64,000 bases of DNA from Faecalibacterium gallinarum (GTDB lineage Bacteria > Bacillota > Clostridia > Oscillospirales > Ruminococcaceae). The DNA lies in NCBI RefSeq assembly GCF_022180365.1, contig NZ_BQKV01000081.1, forward strand, positions 21,764 to 85,763. Reading direction: 5' to 3'. This document shows, piece after piece, positions 30,651 to 39,901 of the stretch. Position numbers and translations under genes: made by a program. The stretch's first letter is position 1. Each line of letters opens with the position of its first letter. The notes under the pieces were generated by a model, which was not told the DNA's origin, did not search any database, and worked only from the letters and a program-made list of their open reading frames with translations.

Positions 30651-31145
30651 AAATCGAACCTCCAAAACCAATGCAACCGGTATTTTATCTTGCAGGCCGG
30701 GCCGGACGCCCGCGCCTTGTGTGTAGTGATGTGTGGGGGTGCTTCCCTCATCCCCGCGACTCTACTATACATGATCCGTGCGGTAAAGTCAATATGCTGA
30801 AATGCTGAAATAAATTAAGGTCTGTTCTGAATGGAAGTATCATCACGAAAGCAAAATTCGACAAATCACTTTGCTTTATTATGTTAAAGCATTTGAGATA
30901 ATTCGTCTTTCCACGGCGGACGGTGTCCCCGGAAAACCCGCCCAAAAGGCCCTTTTGGGGGCAAAATGTGTACATACTATGAACAGATCTTAAAACCGTC
31001 CGCCCAGGCAGGCCAGAGGGATAAAAGGAGAGTCTGGCAAACTGACCAAAGGACGCGGAATTTTTTATCGAAAACTGGTCTTGTTGCCGGGGCGGCGAGT
31101 ATGATATAGTATAGACAACCAATCCACAGAAAGGAGCAGGCTGTT
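30651..31145. promoter_or_regulatory. Divergent intergenic region with two promoters
   Basis: No gene is supported here. Leftward: TTGACT (30787-30792) and TATAGT (30764-30769) with 17-base spacing. Rightward: TTGTTG (31081-31086) and TATAGT (31105-31110) with 18-base spacing, serving the lectin-like gene. A hairpin CCAAAAGG-CC-CCTTTTGG lies at about 30942-30958. The remainder is AT-rich with no recognised element. Confidence 0.7.
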
Positions 31146-31727
31146 ATGGCAAGGGCTTCGCAGGTCGTTTTACTGGAAAATGAATTTTATACCATCAAGG
31201 CGCCCAACGGGAAAGTGCTCGAGGTGAAGAACTTCAACACCGAGAACGGCGCTCTGATCCAGCTGTGGGATTATGCCGGCCACCCGTGGCAGCAGTGGAA
31301 GTTTGTGGACGCAGGCGAAGGCCGCTGGCGGATTCAGAACCGGTTCACCGGCAAGATGATCGATCTGGTCTATGGCGGCGTGGTGGAGGGCACCTGGCTG
31401 CACCAGTGGAGCCGCACCAGCGGGCTGAGCCAGTGCTGGATGCTGGAGCCCACCCGCAGCGGCCGGACCCGGATCCGGAACGTGCTGGCGGACAAGTACA
31501 TTGATCTGGTGGGGATGGACACCTCCAACGGCGCCCAGGCCCAGATCTGGCTGGATGTACCCGGGGGCAACCAGGAGTGGGACCTCGTCCGGGTGGACAC
31601 CAGCACCGCGGCCACCTCGGCCCGCCCGCCCGAGATGCGGGCCCCGGCCCAGACGCCGGCCCAGCGCAAACACAAGAACGACATCATTCGCAAGCTGAAC
31701 AACGCAGGCCGGGGCCGGAAGGCATGA
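31146..31727 (+). CDS. Intracellular ricin-type beta-trefoil lectin-like protein
   Basis: 193 residues. Three tandem QxW-type repeats are visible: GALIQLWDYAGHPWQQWKF, GTWLHQWSRTSGLSQCWML and GAQAQIWLDVPGGNQEWDL, each preceded by a strand ending in a hydrophobic-Asp/Glu pair. These make a complete trefoil. The C-terminal 35 residues are basic and Pro/Ala-rich. No signal peptide or membrane anchor is seen, unlike secreted carbohydrate-binding proteins, so the protein should stay in the cytoplasm; a glycan or nucleotide-sugar ligand is unknown. Confidence 0.82.
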   Translation: MARASQVVLLENEFYTIKAPNGKVLEVKNFNTENGALIQLWDYAGHPWQQWKFVDAGEGRWRIQNRFTGKMIDLVYGGVVEGTWLHQWSRTSGLSQCWMLEPTRSGRTRIRNVLADKYIDLVGMDTSNGAQAQIWLDVPGGNQEWDLVRVDTSTAATSARPPEMRAPAQTPAQRKHKNDIIRKLNNAGRGRKA

Positions 31728-31757
31728 CCCCCGCCCACAACCAGTAAAACAAACGCA

Positions 31758-31799
31758 AGGCGCCCTGCCGGGGGTGAACCCGGGCGGGGCGCCTGTTTT
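31758..31799 (+). terminator. Terminator after the lectin-like gene
   Basis: AGGCGCCC (31758-31765) pairs with GGGCGCCT (31787-31794), followed by GTTTT. Confidence 0.8.
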
Positions 31800-31820
31800 G
31801 CCGAAAGAGAGGGAAATAAA

Positions 31821-32306
31821 ATGGCAGATGTTGGCCGGAACACCACCCTGTGTTATCTGGAGCGGGGCAGCGAGTGGCTGATGCTCCACCGGGTGAAGAA
31901 GAAAAACGACGTCAACCACGACAAATGGATCGGCGTGGGGGGCAAATTCGAGCCCGGGGAGAGCCCGGAGGAGTGCCTCATCCGAGAGGTAAAAGAAGAA
32001 ACGGGCCTGACCCTGACCCGCTGGCGGTACCGGGGGATCATCACCTTTGTTTTGGACGGTACGGCGGAGTATATGCACCTTTTCACCGCCGACGGCTGGG
32101 AGGGCCAGATGATCCGGGGCCAGGACTGCGCCGAGGGGGTGCTCGAGTGGGTGGAAAAAGACCGGGTGCCCGAGCTGCCCATCTGGGAGGGGGACAAGCT
32201 CTTTTTCCGCCTGTTGGCCGAGGAGCGGCCTTTCTTCTCCCTCAAGCTCTGCTACGAGGGGGACACCCTCGTCTCGGCAGCCCTGGACGGGCAAAAACTC
32301 TTTTAA
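31821..32306 (+). CDS. Nudix hydrolase, MutT/8-oxo-dGTPase type
   Basis: 161 residues. The complete Nudix box GGKFEPGESPEECLIREVKEETGL is at about residues 37-60 and includes the metal-binding REVKEE glutamates. NTTLCYLERGSEWLMLHR and WIGVGGKFE resemble the Gram-positive and MTH1-like branch that cleans oxidised dGTP; the exact substrate is uncertain. ATG follows GAGGGAAA. Confidence 0.88.
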   Translation: MADVGRNTTLCYLERGSEWLMLHRVKKKNDVNHDKWIGVGGKFEPGESPEECLIREVKEETGLTLTRWRYRGIITFVLDGTAEYMHLFTADGWEGQMIRGQDCAEGVLEWVEKDRVPELPIWEGDKLFFRLLAEERPFFSLKLCYEGDTLVSAALDGQKLF

Positions 32307-32326
32307 CCCGGATGTAAAAACCCCAC

Positions 32327-32348
32327 AAAACCGCAGAATTGCGGTTTT
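32327..32348 (+). terminator. Terminator after the Nudix gene
   Basis: AAAACCGC (32327-32334) and GCGGTTTT (32341-32348). A second hairpin with a CTCG loop, CCGCTTTTT/AAAAAGCGG, lies at about 32371-32392. Confidence 0.65.
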
Positions 32349-32415
32349 GGATTGAAACGCTTTTTGCGCCGCTTTTTCTCGAAAAAGCGGCAGCCCGTCC
32401 CCCAAAAATAAGAGA

Positions 32416-32453
32416 AAAACCCCGGCGAAGCTGTGCGGCTCCACCGAGGTTTT
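32416..32453 (-). terminator. Terminator of the ttcA-alr-lepA operon
   Basis: AAAACCCCGG (32416-32425) pairs with CCGAGGTTTT (32444-32453); read leftwards it ends in a T run. Confidence 0.75.
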
Positions 32454-32485
32454 GTTATATCGCTTTAAAATTCTACGCGCAGTTA

Positions 32486-34297
32486 TCAGTTGTCCCCGCT
32501 GTCCAGCTTCAGCACGGCGGTGAAGGCCTCGCTGGGCAGGGTGACGGAGCCCAGCTGACGCATCTTCTTTTTGCCTTCCTTCTGCTTTTCCAGCAGCTTC
32601 TTCTTGCGGGTGATATCGCCGCCGTAGCACTTGGCCAGAACGTCCTTCCGCATGGCCTTGACCGTCTCGCGGGCGATGATCTTGCCGCCGATGGCTGCCT
32701 GGACCGGGATCTCGAACAGGGTCCGGGGGATGTTGTCCCGCAGCTTCTCGCAGATCCGGCGGCCCTTGGAATAGGCGTTGTCCCGGAATACAATCATGGA
32801 GAGGGCGTCCACCGGCTCGCCGTTCAAAAGGAAGTCCAGCTTGACCAGGTCGCTCTGGCGGAACTCCTTGAACTCGTAGTCGTAGCTGGCGTAGCCCCGG
32901 CTCCGGCTCTTGATGGCGTCGAAGAAGTCGTAGACGATCTCGCCCAGGGGCAGGGCGTAGTGCAGGTCCACCCGGACGTCGTCCAGATACTTCATGTTGA
33001 TCAGCTCGCCCCGCTTCTGCTGGCAGAGGTCCATCAGGCTGCCCACATAGTCGTTGGGGGTGTAGAGGTGGACGTCGGCGAAGGGCTCCTCCTGCTTGAC
33101 GATCTGAGAGGGATCGGGGTAGCTGGAGGGGTTATAGATCATCTCCACCGTGCCGTCGGTCTTGGTGATCCGATACTGCACCGAGGGGGTGGTAGTGATC
33201 AGGTCGAGATCGAACTCCCGCTCCAGCCGTTCGGTGATGATCTCCATATGGAGCAGGCCCAGGAAACCGCACCGGAAGCCGAAGCCCAGGGCGGTACTGG
33301 TCTCCTGCTCGTAGGTCAGGGAGGCGTCGTTGAGCTGGAGTTTTTCCAGAGCGTCCTTCAGGTCGGGGTACTTGGCGCCGTCGGCGGGGTAGATGCCGCA
33401 GAAGACCATGGGTTTTACCTGGCGGTAGCCGGGCAGGGCCTCGGGGGTGGGGTTCGCCGCCAGGGTAACGGTGTCGCCCACCCGGGTATCCTGGACCGTT
33501 TTGATACTGGCGGTCAGATAGCCGACCTCGCCCGCCGAGAGCTGGGCGCAGGGGGTCAGGGTGGTGGCGCCCATGTGGCCCACCTCCACCAGGGTGAACT
33601 GGGCCCCGGTGGCCATCATCTTAATAGTATCGCCGGGCTTGACGGTGCCCTCGAACACCCGGATGTAGACGATGACGCCCTTGTAGCTGTCGTAGACGCT
33701 GTCGAAGATCAGGGCTTTCAGGGGGGCGTCGGGGTCGCCGGTGGGGGCGGGAATGTCGGTGACCACCCGCTCCAGCACCTGGTCGATGTTGATGCCCTGT
33801 TTGGCCGAGACCCGGGGGGCGTCCAGGCAGGGCAGGCCGATCACGTCCTCCACCTCTTGGGCCACCTCGTCGGGGTGGGCGCTGGGCAGGTCGATCTTGT
33901 TCAGGATGGGCACCAGCTCCAGGTTGTGCTCCAGAGCCATATAGGTGTTGGCTAGGGTCTGGGCCTCCACGCCCTGGGTGGCGTCCACCACCAGAATCGC
34001 GCCCTCGCAGGCCGCCAGGCTCCGGCTGACCTCGTAGGCAAAGTCCACGTGGCCCGGCGTGTCGATGAGGTTGAACTCGTACTCCTGGCCGTCCTTGGCG
34101 GTGTAGTTCATGGTCACGGCCCGGGCCTTGATGGTGATGCCCCGCTCCCGCTCGATGTCCATGTTGTCCAGAATCTGGTCCGACATGGTCCGCTCGTCCA
34201 CGCTCTTGGTCAGCTCCAGAATCCGGTCCGACAGGGTGGATTTGCCGTGGTCGATGTGGGCGATGATGCAGAAGTTGCGGATGTTTTTTCTTGCCAT
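32486..34297 (-). CDS. lepA: Elongation factor 4 (LepA)
   Basis: 603 residues, standard length. Translational GTPase: P-loop AHIDHGKST, switch [21 protein letters not shown], then the EF-G-like domains and the LepA-specific C-terminal domain ([21 protein letters not shown]). It acts on stalled or mis-translocated ribosomes and in initiation. It starts 55 bp downstream of alr on the same strand. Confidence 0.97.
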   Translation of the reverse strand: MARKNIRNFCIIAHIDHGKSTLSDRILELTKSVDERTMSDQILDNMDIERERGITIKARAVTMNYTAKDGQEYEFNLIDTPGHVDFAYEVSRSLAACEGAILVVDATQGVEAQTLANTYMALEHNLELVPILNKIDLPSAHPDEVAQEVEDVIGLPCLDAPRVSAKQGINIDQVLERVVTDIPAPTGDPDAPLKALIFDSVYDSYKGVIVYIRVFEGTVKPGDTIKMMATGAQFTLVEVGHMGATTLTPCAQLSAGEVGYLTASIKTVQDTRVGDTVTLAANPTPEALPGYRQVKPMVFCGIYPADGAKYPDLKDALEKLQLNDASLTYEQETSTALGFGFRCGFLGLLHMEIITERLEREFDLDLITTTPSVQYRITKTDGTVEMIYNPSSYPDPSQIVKQEEPFADVHLYTPNDYVGSLMDLCQQKRGELINMKYLDDVRVDLHYALPLGEIVYDFFDAIKSRSRGYASYDYEFKEFRQSDLVKLDFLLNGEPVDALSMIVFRDNAYSKGRRICEKLRDNIPRTLFEIPVQAAIGGKIIARETVKAMRKDVLAKCYGGDITRKKKLLEKQKEGKKKMRQLGSVTLPSEAFTAVLKLDSGDN

Positions 34298-34352
34298 GGG
34301 TTTCCTCCAACCATAACTGGGAATGGGTAATCGGTAATCGAAAAAGGGGGCG

Positions 34353-35552
34353 TCAGCCTCTCAGCCAGTTGTCCACCGCGGTGATCTGCCCCTGTTCCAG
34401 GTAGACCCGGGGCACCCGGCGGGCCACCCCGCAGAGCACCTCGTAGGAGATGGTGCCGGTCTTTTGGGCGATGGTCTCGGCGCTGTCGCTGGCCGGGCCG
34501 CCCCAGAGGATGGCCTCGTCCCCCTCCTGGACGCCGGGGATGCCGGTGACGTCCACCAGCATCTGGTCCATGCAGACCCGGCCCAGCACCCGGCAGGGCT
34601 GGCCGTGGATTTCCACCACGCCCACCCCGTCGCTCAAAAGCCGGGGGTAGCCGTCGGCGTAGCCTGCGCAGAGGGTGGCGGCCAGGGTGGGCTTTTCGGC
34701 CCGGAAATGCCGCCCATAGCTGGCGGACTGGCCGGGCTGGATCTCCTTCACCATGCTGACCACCGTTTTCAGCTTCATCACCGGGCGGAACTGGTTGAAC
34801 CGCACCTCGTCGCTGGGGTCGAAGCCATAGAGGATGATGCCCGGCCGGGCCATGCACCGCTCCCGGGGCAGGCCCTGGGGCCAGTCGGGATGGAGCATCA
34901 GGCCGGCGGAGTTGCCGCAGTGGATCAGCTCCGGCTCCCGGCCGGCGGCTTTCAGGGCCTCGAAGGCCCGGAGGAAGAGCTGGTGCTGCTCGAGGGTGTA
35001 GGCCCGGTCCTCCTCGCTGTCGGCGTCCGCCACGGCGAAGTGCTGGAACAGGCCCTTGACCTCCAGGCCGGGCAGGTCCCAGACCGCCAGCATCTCGGCC
35101 ACCGCCCCCTCGAAATCGGTCCGCAGGGCAAAACCGATCCGGCCCATGCCGGTGTCTGCTTTCAGGTGGACGGGGATTCGGCCCCCCGCCGCCACCGCTG
35201 CCGCCGAGAGGGCCCGGGCATAGGGGGTGGAGAAACAGGTCTGGGTGATTTTATATTGCAGCAGGGCCGCCGCGTACTTGGGGTCGGTGTGGCCCAGGAT
35301 CAGGATGGGTAGATCCAGCCCCGCCCGCCGCAGCTGGAGGGCTTCGGCCAGGCAGCTGACCGCCAGCCAGGCCGCCCCGGCCCCGGCCAGGGCCCGGGCG
35401 CACTGCACCGCGCCGTGGCCATAAGCGTCCGCCTTGACCACGGCGCAGAGGGGCAGCCCCCCGGCCCGGGCTTTGGCGGCGGCGAAATTCTGCCGCAGAG
35501 CGTCCAGGTCGATCTCAGCCCAGACGTGCTGTTCAAAGGGATAATCCAACAT
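34353..35552 (-). CDS. alr: Alanine racemase
   Basis: 399 residues, PLP enzyme making D-alanine for peptidoglycan. The Schiff-base lysine is Lys40 in [10 protein letters not shown]; the second catalytic base Tyr is in [16 protein letters not shown] is also typical. It starts 20 bp after ttcA. An alanine/glycine symporter lies nearby on the opposite strand, but no operon link is visible. Confidence 0.96.
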   Translation of the reverse strand: MLDYPFEQHVWAEIDLDALRQNFAAAKARAGGLPLCAVVKADAYGHGAVQCARALAGAGAAWLAVSCLAEALQLRRAGLDLPILILGHTDPKYAAALLQYKITQTCFSTPYARALSAAAVAAGGRIPVHLKADTGMGRIGFALRTDFEGAVAEMLAVWDLPGLEVKGLFQHFAVADADSEEDRAYTLEQHQLFLRAFEALKAAGREPELIHCGNSAGLMLHPDWPQGLPRERCMARPGIILYGFDPSDEVRFNQFRPVMKLKTVVSMVKEIQPGQSASYGRHFRAEKPTLAATLCAGYADGYPRLLSDGVGVVEIHGQPCRVLGRVCMDQMLVDVTGIPGVQEGDEAILWGGPASDSAETIAQKTGTISYEVLCGVARRVPRVYLEQGQITAVDNWLRG

Positions 35553-35572
35553 GGGTTGTCATCACTCGCTTC

Positions 35573-36340
35573 TCATTTGATCACAAAGGAGCCCCGCCCG
35601 GTGTGGAGGGGGCGCCAGCCGTCGATGCCGCTCTCCTGCAAGGCGTGGAGGGTTTTCTGGCGGAAGGCCCGGTCGGTGCGGCATCGTTCCCGGACGAACT
35701 CTTTCGTCTCCTCCCGGGCGGTGGCGCCGTCGGCGGGGCAGCGGCTCTTGACGATGGGCAGCCCCTCCTCCCGGATGGCGGCGGTCACCTCGGCCTCGGT
35801 GGCCAGCAGCATGGGCCGGATCAGGGTCAGATCCCGCCGGGAGAGATAGGTCACCGGGGAGAAACAGCCGATCCGCCCCTCCCGCCAGAGATTCATATAA
35901 AAGGTCTCGATGGCGTCGTCCAGATGGTGGCCCAGGGCGACCTTGTTGCACCCCAGCTCCTGGGCGGCGGTGTGGAGGGCCCCCCGGCGGAGCTTGGCAC
36001 AGAGGGCACAGGGGTTTTTCTCCTGCCGGTAGTCAAACACCACCGGGCCAATGTCGGTGCGGCGGATTTCGTAGGGGATCCCCGCCCGGCCGAAGAGCTC
36101 TTCCAGGGCCGAATAGTCGGCGGCCTCGCCGCCGAACTGGGGATCTAAGGTCACGGCCCGAATCTCGTATTCAAAGCCGATGTACTCCCGGAGCAGATGC
36201 AGCCCCATGGTCAGGGCCACGCTGTCCTTGCCCCCCGATACGCCCACCAAAACCCGGTCCCCCGGGCGGAGCATCTCATAATCCTGCACGGCCTTGCGCA
36301 TCAGGCCGCAAAGCCGCTGCATCGCCCGCAAATCGCTCAT
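35573..36340 (-). CDS. TtcA-family tRNA 2-thiolation ATPase
   Basis: 255 residues. The PP-loop GVSGGKDSVAL (about 33-43) activates the target base with ATP; CALCAK supplies two cluster-type cysteines, and SRCPADG a further one, as in TtcA, which thiolates cytidine 32 of tRNA. Some relatives (TtuA/NcsA) modify U54 or wobble U, so the site is uncertain. It is first in the leftward operon; a perfect TATAAT lies upstream (36392-36397 on the minus strand) with no clear -35. Confidence 0.85.
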   Translation of the reverse strand: MSDLRAMQRLCGLMRKAVQDYEMLRPGDRVLVGVSGGKDSVALTMGLHLLREYIGFEYEIRAVTLDPQFGGEAADYSALEELFGRAGIPYEIRRTDIGPVVFDYRQEKNPCALCAKLRRGALHTAAQELGCNKVALGHHLDDAIETFYMNLWREGRIGCFSPVTYLSRRDLTLIRPMLLATEAEVTAAIREEGLPIVKSRCPADGATAREETKEFVRERCRTDRAFRQKTLHALQESGIDGWRPLHTGRGSFVIK

Positions 36341-36649
36341 ACTGGAACCTCTCTTTTCCGGCGGCTGAGTAAAAATGGCCGCGTACTACCCATTATACCA
36401 CAAACGCGGCAAAATTTATAGCGCTGCAAGGGCCAAAGGGGCAAAATTTCCGCCCATCCAAAATGAAAAATCGGTTTTTAGAATTTAGGAGTATTCAAGA
36501 GCATTTGAGAGATTTCGAGAGAATGAAAAAATTGAACCAGAAAAAATCAAAAATCATGTTGACAGGCTGCTTTTTGTGATGTATACTGACACTCGCGCCA
36601 CCAACCGGGCGCCTGAACTGTTATGAATGCTTATCAGGAGGAAATAGAT
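36341..36649. promoter_or_regulatory. Divergent region with rplM promoter and short leader hairpin
   Basis: Rightward: TTGACA (36559-36564), 17-base spacer, TATACT (36582-36587), a near-consensus promoter for rplM-rpsI. Downstream a small hairpin GCGCC (36595-36599) / GGCGC (36608-36612) sits where an L13 leader would be; I cannot confirm the L13 motif. Leftward: TATAAT (36392-36397) for ttcA. The middle is AT-rich with no gene. Confidence 0.8.
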
Positions 36650-37078
36650 ATGAGCACTACTCTCGTCAAGCCCGCTGAAGTCGAGCGCAAGTGGTATCTG
36701 CTCGACGCGGCCGGCAAGTCCCTGGGCCACGTCGCTGCCGAGGCTGCCGTCCTGCTGCGCGGCAAGCAGAAGGTCGATTACACCCCCAACGTTGACTGCG
36801 GCGATTTCGTCGTCGTCATCAACTGCGACCAGGCTGTCCTGACCGGCAAGAAGGCCGAGCAGAAGTTCCACATCACCCACAGCCTGTACATCGGCGGCCT
36901 GAAGAAGGTCCAGTACAAGAAGCTGATGGCTGAGAACAGCAACCTGGCTATGACCTACGCCATCAAGGGCATGATCCCTTCCAACACCATCGGCGCCAAG
37001 GCTCTGACCCGTCTGCACTGCTACAAGGGTGCTGAGCACGCCCACGCTGCACAGAAGCCCGAGAAGATCGAGTTCTAA
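36650..37078 (+). CDS. rplM: 50S ribosomal protein L13
   Basis: 142 residues, with the L13 core RKWYLLDAAGKSLGHVAAEAA, VDCGDFVVVINCDQ, LTGKKAEQKFHITHSLYIGG and GMIPSNTIGAKALTRLHCYKG. ATG 36650 follows CAGGAGG; the longer frame from 36623 is rejected on that basis. First gene of the classical rplM-rpsI pair. Confidence 0.97.
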   Translation: MSTTLVKPAEVERKWYLLDAAGKSLGHVAAEAAVLLRGKQKVDYTPNVDCGDFVVVINCDQAVLTGKKAEQKFHITHSLYIGGLKKVQYKKLMAENSNLAMTYAIKGMIPSNTIGAKALTRLHCYKGAEHAHAAQKPEKIEF

Positions 37079-37096
37079 GAAGGAGGCAATTGAATT

Positions 37097-37495
37097 ATGT
37101 ACGAAACCAAACCTTATTTCTACGGCACTGGTCGTCGTAAGAATTCCGTTGCCCGCGTGCGCGTCTACGCCGGCACCGGCAAGATCGTCATCAACGACCG
37201 CGAGATGGACAACTACTTCGGCCTCGAGACCCTGAAGCTGATCGTCCGCGCTCCGCTGGTCCTGCTGGGCGTTGAGGGCAAGTACGATGTGTTTGTCCGC
37301 GTCAACGGCGGCGGCGTTTCCGGCCAGGCCGGCGCCATCCGTCACGGCCTGAGCCGCGCTCTGCTGCAGCAGAACGAGGAGAACCGCGCTGTCCTGAAGA
37401 AGGCCGGTTTCCTGACCCGCGATCCTCGTATGAAGGAGCGCAAGAAGTACGGTCTCAAGGCAGCCCGTCGCGCTCCGCAGTTCAGCAAGCGATAA
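37097..37495 (+). CDS. rpsI: 30S ribosomal protein S9
   Basis: 132 residues ending in the universal basic tail [11 protein letters not shown], whose last Arg reaches the P-site t[18 protein letters not shown] and [19 protein letters not shown] are diagnostic. The ATG follows AAGGAGG. Its 3' end (AGC AAG CGA TAA) matches a second copy (TCC AAG CGC TAA) at 53150-53161, and the gene borders the integrated element, so the last codons may have been supplied by the element. Confidence 0.97.
   Translation: MYETKPYFYGTGRRKNSVARVRVYAGTGKIVINDREMDNYFGLETLKLIVRAPLVLLGVEGKYDVFVRVNGGGVSGQAGAIRHGLSRALLQQNEENRAVLKKAGFLTRDPRMKERKKYGLKAARRAPQFSKR
37479..37495 (+). other. Candidate attL within the rpsI 3' end
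   Basis: Seventeen bases AGTTCAGCAAGCGATAA agree at 13 positions with 53145-53161. Both copies encode Ser-Lys-Arg-stop and both are followed, after 20-30 bases, by AAACCCCGGAA and a terminator. The longest shared stretch in this block is only CAAGCG, so the exact crossover point is uncertain; the 11-bp AAACCCCGGAA (37522-37532 and 53182-53192) is an alternative. Confidence 0.55.
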
Positions 37496-37521
37496 TTCAA
37501 AGCGCAAAACAGAAAATTTGC

Positions 37522-37556
37522 AAACCCCGGAAACCTTGTGTTTTCGGGGTTTTTTC
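37522..37556 (+). terminator. Terminator after rpsI, probably element-borne
   Basis: AAACCCCGGAAA pairs with TTTTCGGGGTTTTTT around a CCTTGTG loop. A very similar terminator sits at 53180-53214 beyond the other end of the element, so the insertion restores a terminator for rpsI. Confidence 0.85.
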
Positions 37557-37570
37557 AATATAGTTCAACA

Positions 37571-37684
37571 TATAAAGCTATATAAGACCGCCTAAAATTG
37601 TGTGCGGTATGACACATACATGACACACGCATGACACAATGGAAAATGTATCTTCCGTAAGATTTTTGCAATCTTCCGTAAGAT
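37571..37684. repeat. Cluster of short repeats at the element's left end
   Basis: ATGACACA occurs three times with an 11-bp period (37609, 37620, 37631). ATCTTCCGTAAGAT occurs twice (37650-37663, 37671-37684). TATAAAGCTATATAAG lies at 37571-37586. Placed between attL and the integrase, these are likely integrase or excisionase arm-binding sites; one more ATGACACA is near the right end (53102-53109). Confidence 0.6.
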
Positions 37685-37709
37685 ACGGGAGCAAAAGAAA
37701 AGAGGGCTG

Positions 37710-38048
37710 TTACACCCCCTTTTCCTTGCAGTATTCGATTATCCCGGATCGCACTTCCTTCTTTGTCCGGCAATGGATAATATGACCGTCTTTGAAAATA
37801 ACGTCATATCCATCGTGCATATTACCTTGGATTCCTGAAAGGAATTCCCGGTTCTTGTCCGCAATCTGCATTGTATCAAACATTCCTTCTTGATCTTTCC
37901 TGATTAAATCCTGAATGTATGCGTTGATAGATAAGCCCTTATCAGCAGCAAGATTTTTGATAACCATTTTCATTCCTTTTGGAACGGCTAATTCAATTCT
38001 ATCATAGTGTTCTGCCTTATGGCGGTTCTTATACTCTGTTTTCCTCAT
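37710..38048 (-). CDS. Ribbon-helix-helix protein, possible recombination directionality factor
   Basis: 112 residues. RIELAVPKGMKMVIKNLAADKGLSINAYIQDLI is a clear Arc/MetJ-type ribbon-helix-helix; a second half (YDVIFKDGHIIHCRTKKEVRSGIIEYCKEKG) may bind a ligand or partner. It lies 12 bp downstream of the integrase in the same operon, next to repeated motifs at the element end, so it could act as excisionase or regulator; this is inference. Confidence 0.7.
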   Translation of the reverse strand: MRKTEYKNRHKAEHYDRIELAVPKGMKMVIKNLAADKGLSINAYIQDLIRKDQEGMFDTMQIADKNREFLSGIQGNMHDGYDVIFKDGHIIHCRTKKEVRSGIIEYCKEKGV

Positions 38049-38060
38049 ATAAACACCGCC

Positions 38061-39113
38061 TTAGATTTTGTTGATTGCTTCCAACAGTTCCTGAATCTCA
38101 AAGTGGGTATATACAACCTCTGTTACTGTCTGCCCCTTATGCCCGACAATCTTTTTAATGATCTTATCCTGAACCCCGGCAACCGTCAAAAGGCTAATGC
38201 AAGTGTGCCGGGTATCGTGCGGGCGGTGATCCATTCCCATTTGTTCAATTAACGGTGTCCAATAGGAATCGTAATAATTCCGGTAAGCAAAATGCTTCCC
38301 TTCCGGGGTGGAAAGCAGATATTCGCAATCATTCTTGTTCATCCAGTATTCAAAGAGGGGTAAAACCTTATCGGCAATAGGTACTTTGCGAATACCCGCC
38401 TTTGTCTTGGATGCAGTTATATCAAACCATTTTTCATTGAGATTCACTTGCACCTTTTTCAAGTCCAGCAATTCCCCAATCCTTACGCCTGAATAGATCA
38501 GCATAAGGACAACCGACACATATTCATTGGAATTGTTCCATTTCCAAACCGTTTGAATTTCTTCCTTGCTGAATGGCTGGCGGTTTAGGGCGTTGGGATT
38601 CTTATCCTGATATTGGTTTATGTCAATATACTTTGCATAATCCTTCCCGCACAGGTCATTTTCCATTGCGAATTTATATAGTTGGCTGAACAGGGCTTTT
38701 AGCTTTCGCAATGTGGGGTAGTTCTTTCCACAGGTATCAATGATCCCTTGAAGGTGGGATTTCTTAATATCCACAAAACGCATTTTATAGAGCATAGCGC
38801 AAAGGCGGTAAGCTGCATTATATCCCTTGACATTGGAATCTGAAATTTTGGGATAATGTTCAGTAGTCCATTTTTCAAATACTTCTTCAAAGGTGATGGA
38901 AGAACTATCCATATCATAGGGATTTTGGTGAAAATTTCCCAAAGCAATAAGCCCTTCTTCTTTGGTTTCGTAATAACCTATGGTTTTGAATTTCTGTTTA
39001 TTGATTCCGGTTTCCGTGTCCAGTTCCCAACCGACAGTTACCCTAACACGGTAAGGCTTCCGCCTGTTTCCGGGCAGCTTAGACACATTACCGAACCCAT
39101 TCGGTAAGCGCAT
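38061..39113 (-). CDS. int: Tyrosine recombinase (integrase)
   Basis: 350 residues. An N-terminal AP2-like arm-binding region (KPYRVRVTVGW...KTIGYYETKEEG), a SAM-like core-binding domain and the catalytic domain are present. Catalytic residues: Arg in SGVRIGELL, Lys in SKTKAGIRKV, His-x-x-Arg in HDTRHT, GH in VGHKGQ, and the nucleophile Tyr in VVYTHF. ATG 39113 follows AAAGGA at proper spacing; an open start at 39173 is less likely. It sits next to the rpsI junction as expected for the enzyme that made it. Confidence 0.93.
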   Translation of the reverse strand: MRLPNGFGNVSKLPGNRRKPYRVRVTVGWELDTETGINKQKFKTIGYYETKEEGLIALGNFHQNPYDMDSSSITFEEVFEKWTTEHYPKISDSNVKGYNAAYRLCAMLYKMRFVDIKKSHLQGIIDTCGKNYPTLRKLKALFSQLYKFAMENDLCGKDYAKYIDINQYQDKNPNALNRQPFSKEEIQTVWKWNNSNEYVSVVLMLIYSGVRIGELLDLKKVQVNLNEKWFDITASKTKAGIRKVPIADKVLPLFEYWMNKNDCEYLLSTPEGKHFAYRNYYDSYWTPLIEQMGMDHRPHDTRHTCISLLTVAGVQDKIIKKIVGHKGQTVTEVVYTHFEIQELLEAINKI

Positions 39114-39283
39114 TATACCATTCCTTTCTTCATTGATTTCTGAATCATGGAATGGTATAATTTGAATGACCACTTCATGATTCTTTGCAGGTTTCTTGAA
39201 TTGGTTGCTTTCGGAATCCCTGACTGTTGCAGCAGCCGGGGATTTCTTTTTATTTGCCGTTTTCCGTTGCAGCGGGAAGCGGC

Positions 39284-39787
39284 TTATTTTTGTTGTTCAA
39301 CAACTCTCTTGAAAAATTTACCTTCTATCACGGCAATAGCAAAGGCTTTTGCGCTTGATTGAAGATCATCAAATTCCTTTTCCGTGAAAGTTGCTTCATG
39401 CCCATCCTTGGATAGAACAATTTCCCATTCATCGGGGACTTGTACCCTTTGGAAAGGATCATCTTCATCTTCCCAATGCCATTTGAGTATATTTTCTTTC
39501 ACAATGTATCCGGCTTGTTCAAGAAATTCATTGAAATTCAAGTATTTATGAATTGTCTTGATTTGATCGGCGTTTTGCCTGTCATAATATTCCCATCCCA
39601 TAAGGCTATCCGGCGAAACATCAAGTGCTTCAGCAAGTTTTCCGATCATTTCAATGTTAGGCTCTCTTTTGCCTTTTTCCCAATAATTTAGGCGGGTAGG
39701 GGTTATTCCTAACTTTTCGGCTAATTGTTTTTGGGTAAGATTCTTTTTTTCACGGGCGTTGATAAGCCTTTCGGCAAATGATCCCAA
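39284..39787 (-). CDS. XRE-family repressor of the element (cI/Stl-like)
   Basis: 167 residues. The helix-turn-helix LTQKQLAEKLGITPTRLNYWEKGKREP is at the N-terminus and a 90-residue C-terminal part (IVLSKDGHEATFTEKEFDDLQ) has no peptidase or protease signature, so release by RecA-type cleavage is not expected; an anti-repressor or helper-phage protein is an alternative. TTG 39787 is favoured because GAAAGGGGGTG lies eight bases before it; GTG 39796 is too close to that site. It is divergent from the rightward operon. Confidence 0.85.
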   Translation of the reverse strand: MGSFAERLINAREKKNLTQKQLAEKLGITPTRLNYWEKGKREPNIEMIGKLAEALDVSPDSLMGWEYYDRQNADQIKTIHKYLNFNEFLEQAGYIVKENILKWHWEDEDDPFQRVQVPDEWEIVLSKDGHEATFTEKEFDDLQSSAKAFAIAVIEGKFFKRVVEQQK

Positions 39788-39812
39788 TAAATTCACCCCC
39801 TTTCACAAATCT

Positions 39813-39901
39813 ATAATACACCCAAAACGCTAATTTAGCAATAGTAAAATTCACAAAACGCTAATTTTGCTATTGACAACTTAGCAAAACGGTGATATTA
39901 T
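39813..39901. promoter_or_regulatory. Divergent promoter switch with repressor operators
   Basis: Leftward: TTGCTA (minus strand, 39836-39841), 17 bases, TATTAT (39813-39818). Rightward: TTGACA (39873-39878), 17 bases, TATTAT (39896-39901). GCTAATTTAGC (39829-39839) overlaps the leftward -35, and GCTAATTTTGC (39860-39870) lies between; TTAGCAAAAC and ATGCTATTAG half-sites follow. This is the arrangement of a lysogeny-type switch. Confidence 0.8.

Noticed and set aside
30748..31122. 124-codon minus-strand frame in an intergenic gap
   Set aside because: Would cover both promoters of the gap; no ribosome-binding site, no recognisable domain, poor composition.
37609..37684. Possible CRISPR array
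   Set aside because: Repeats are 8 and 14 bp with tiny spacers and there are no cas genes; binding-site repeats are a better reading.
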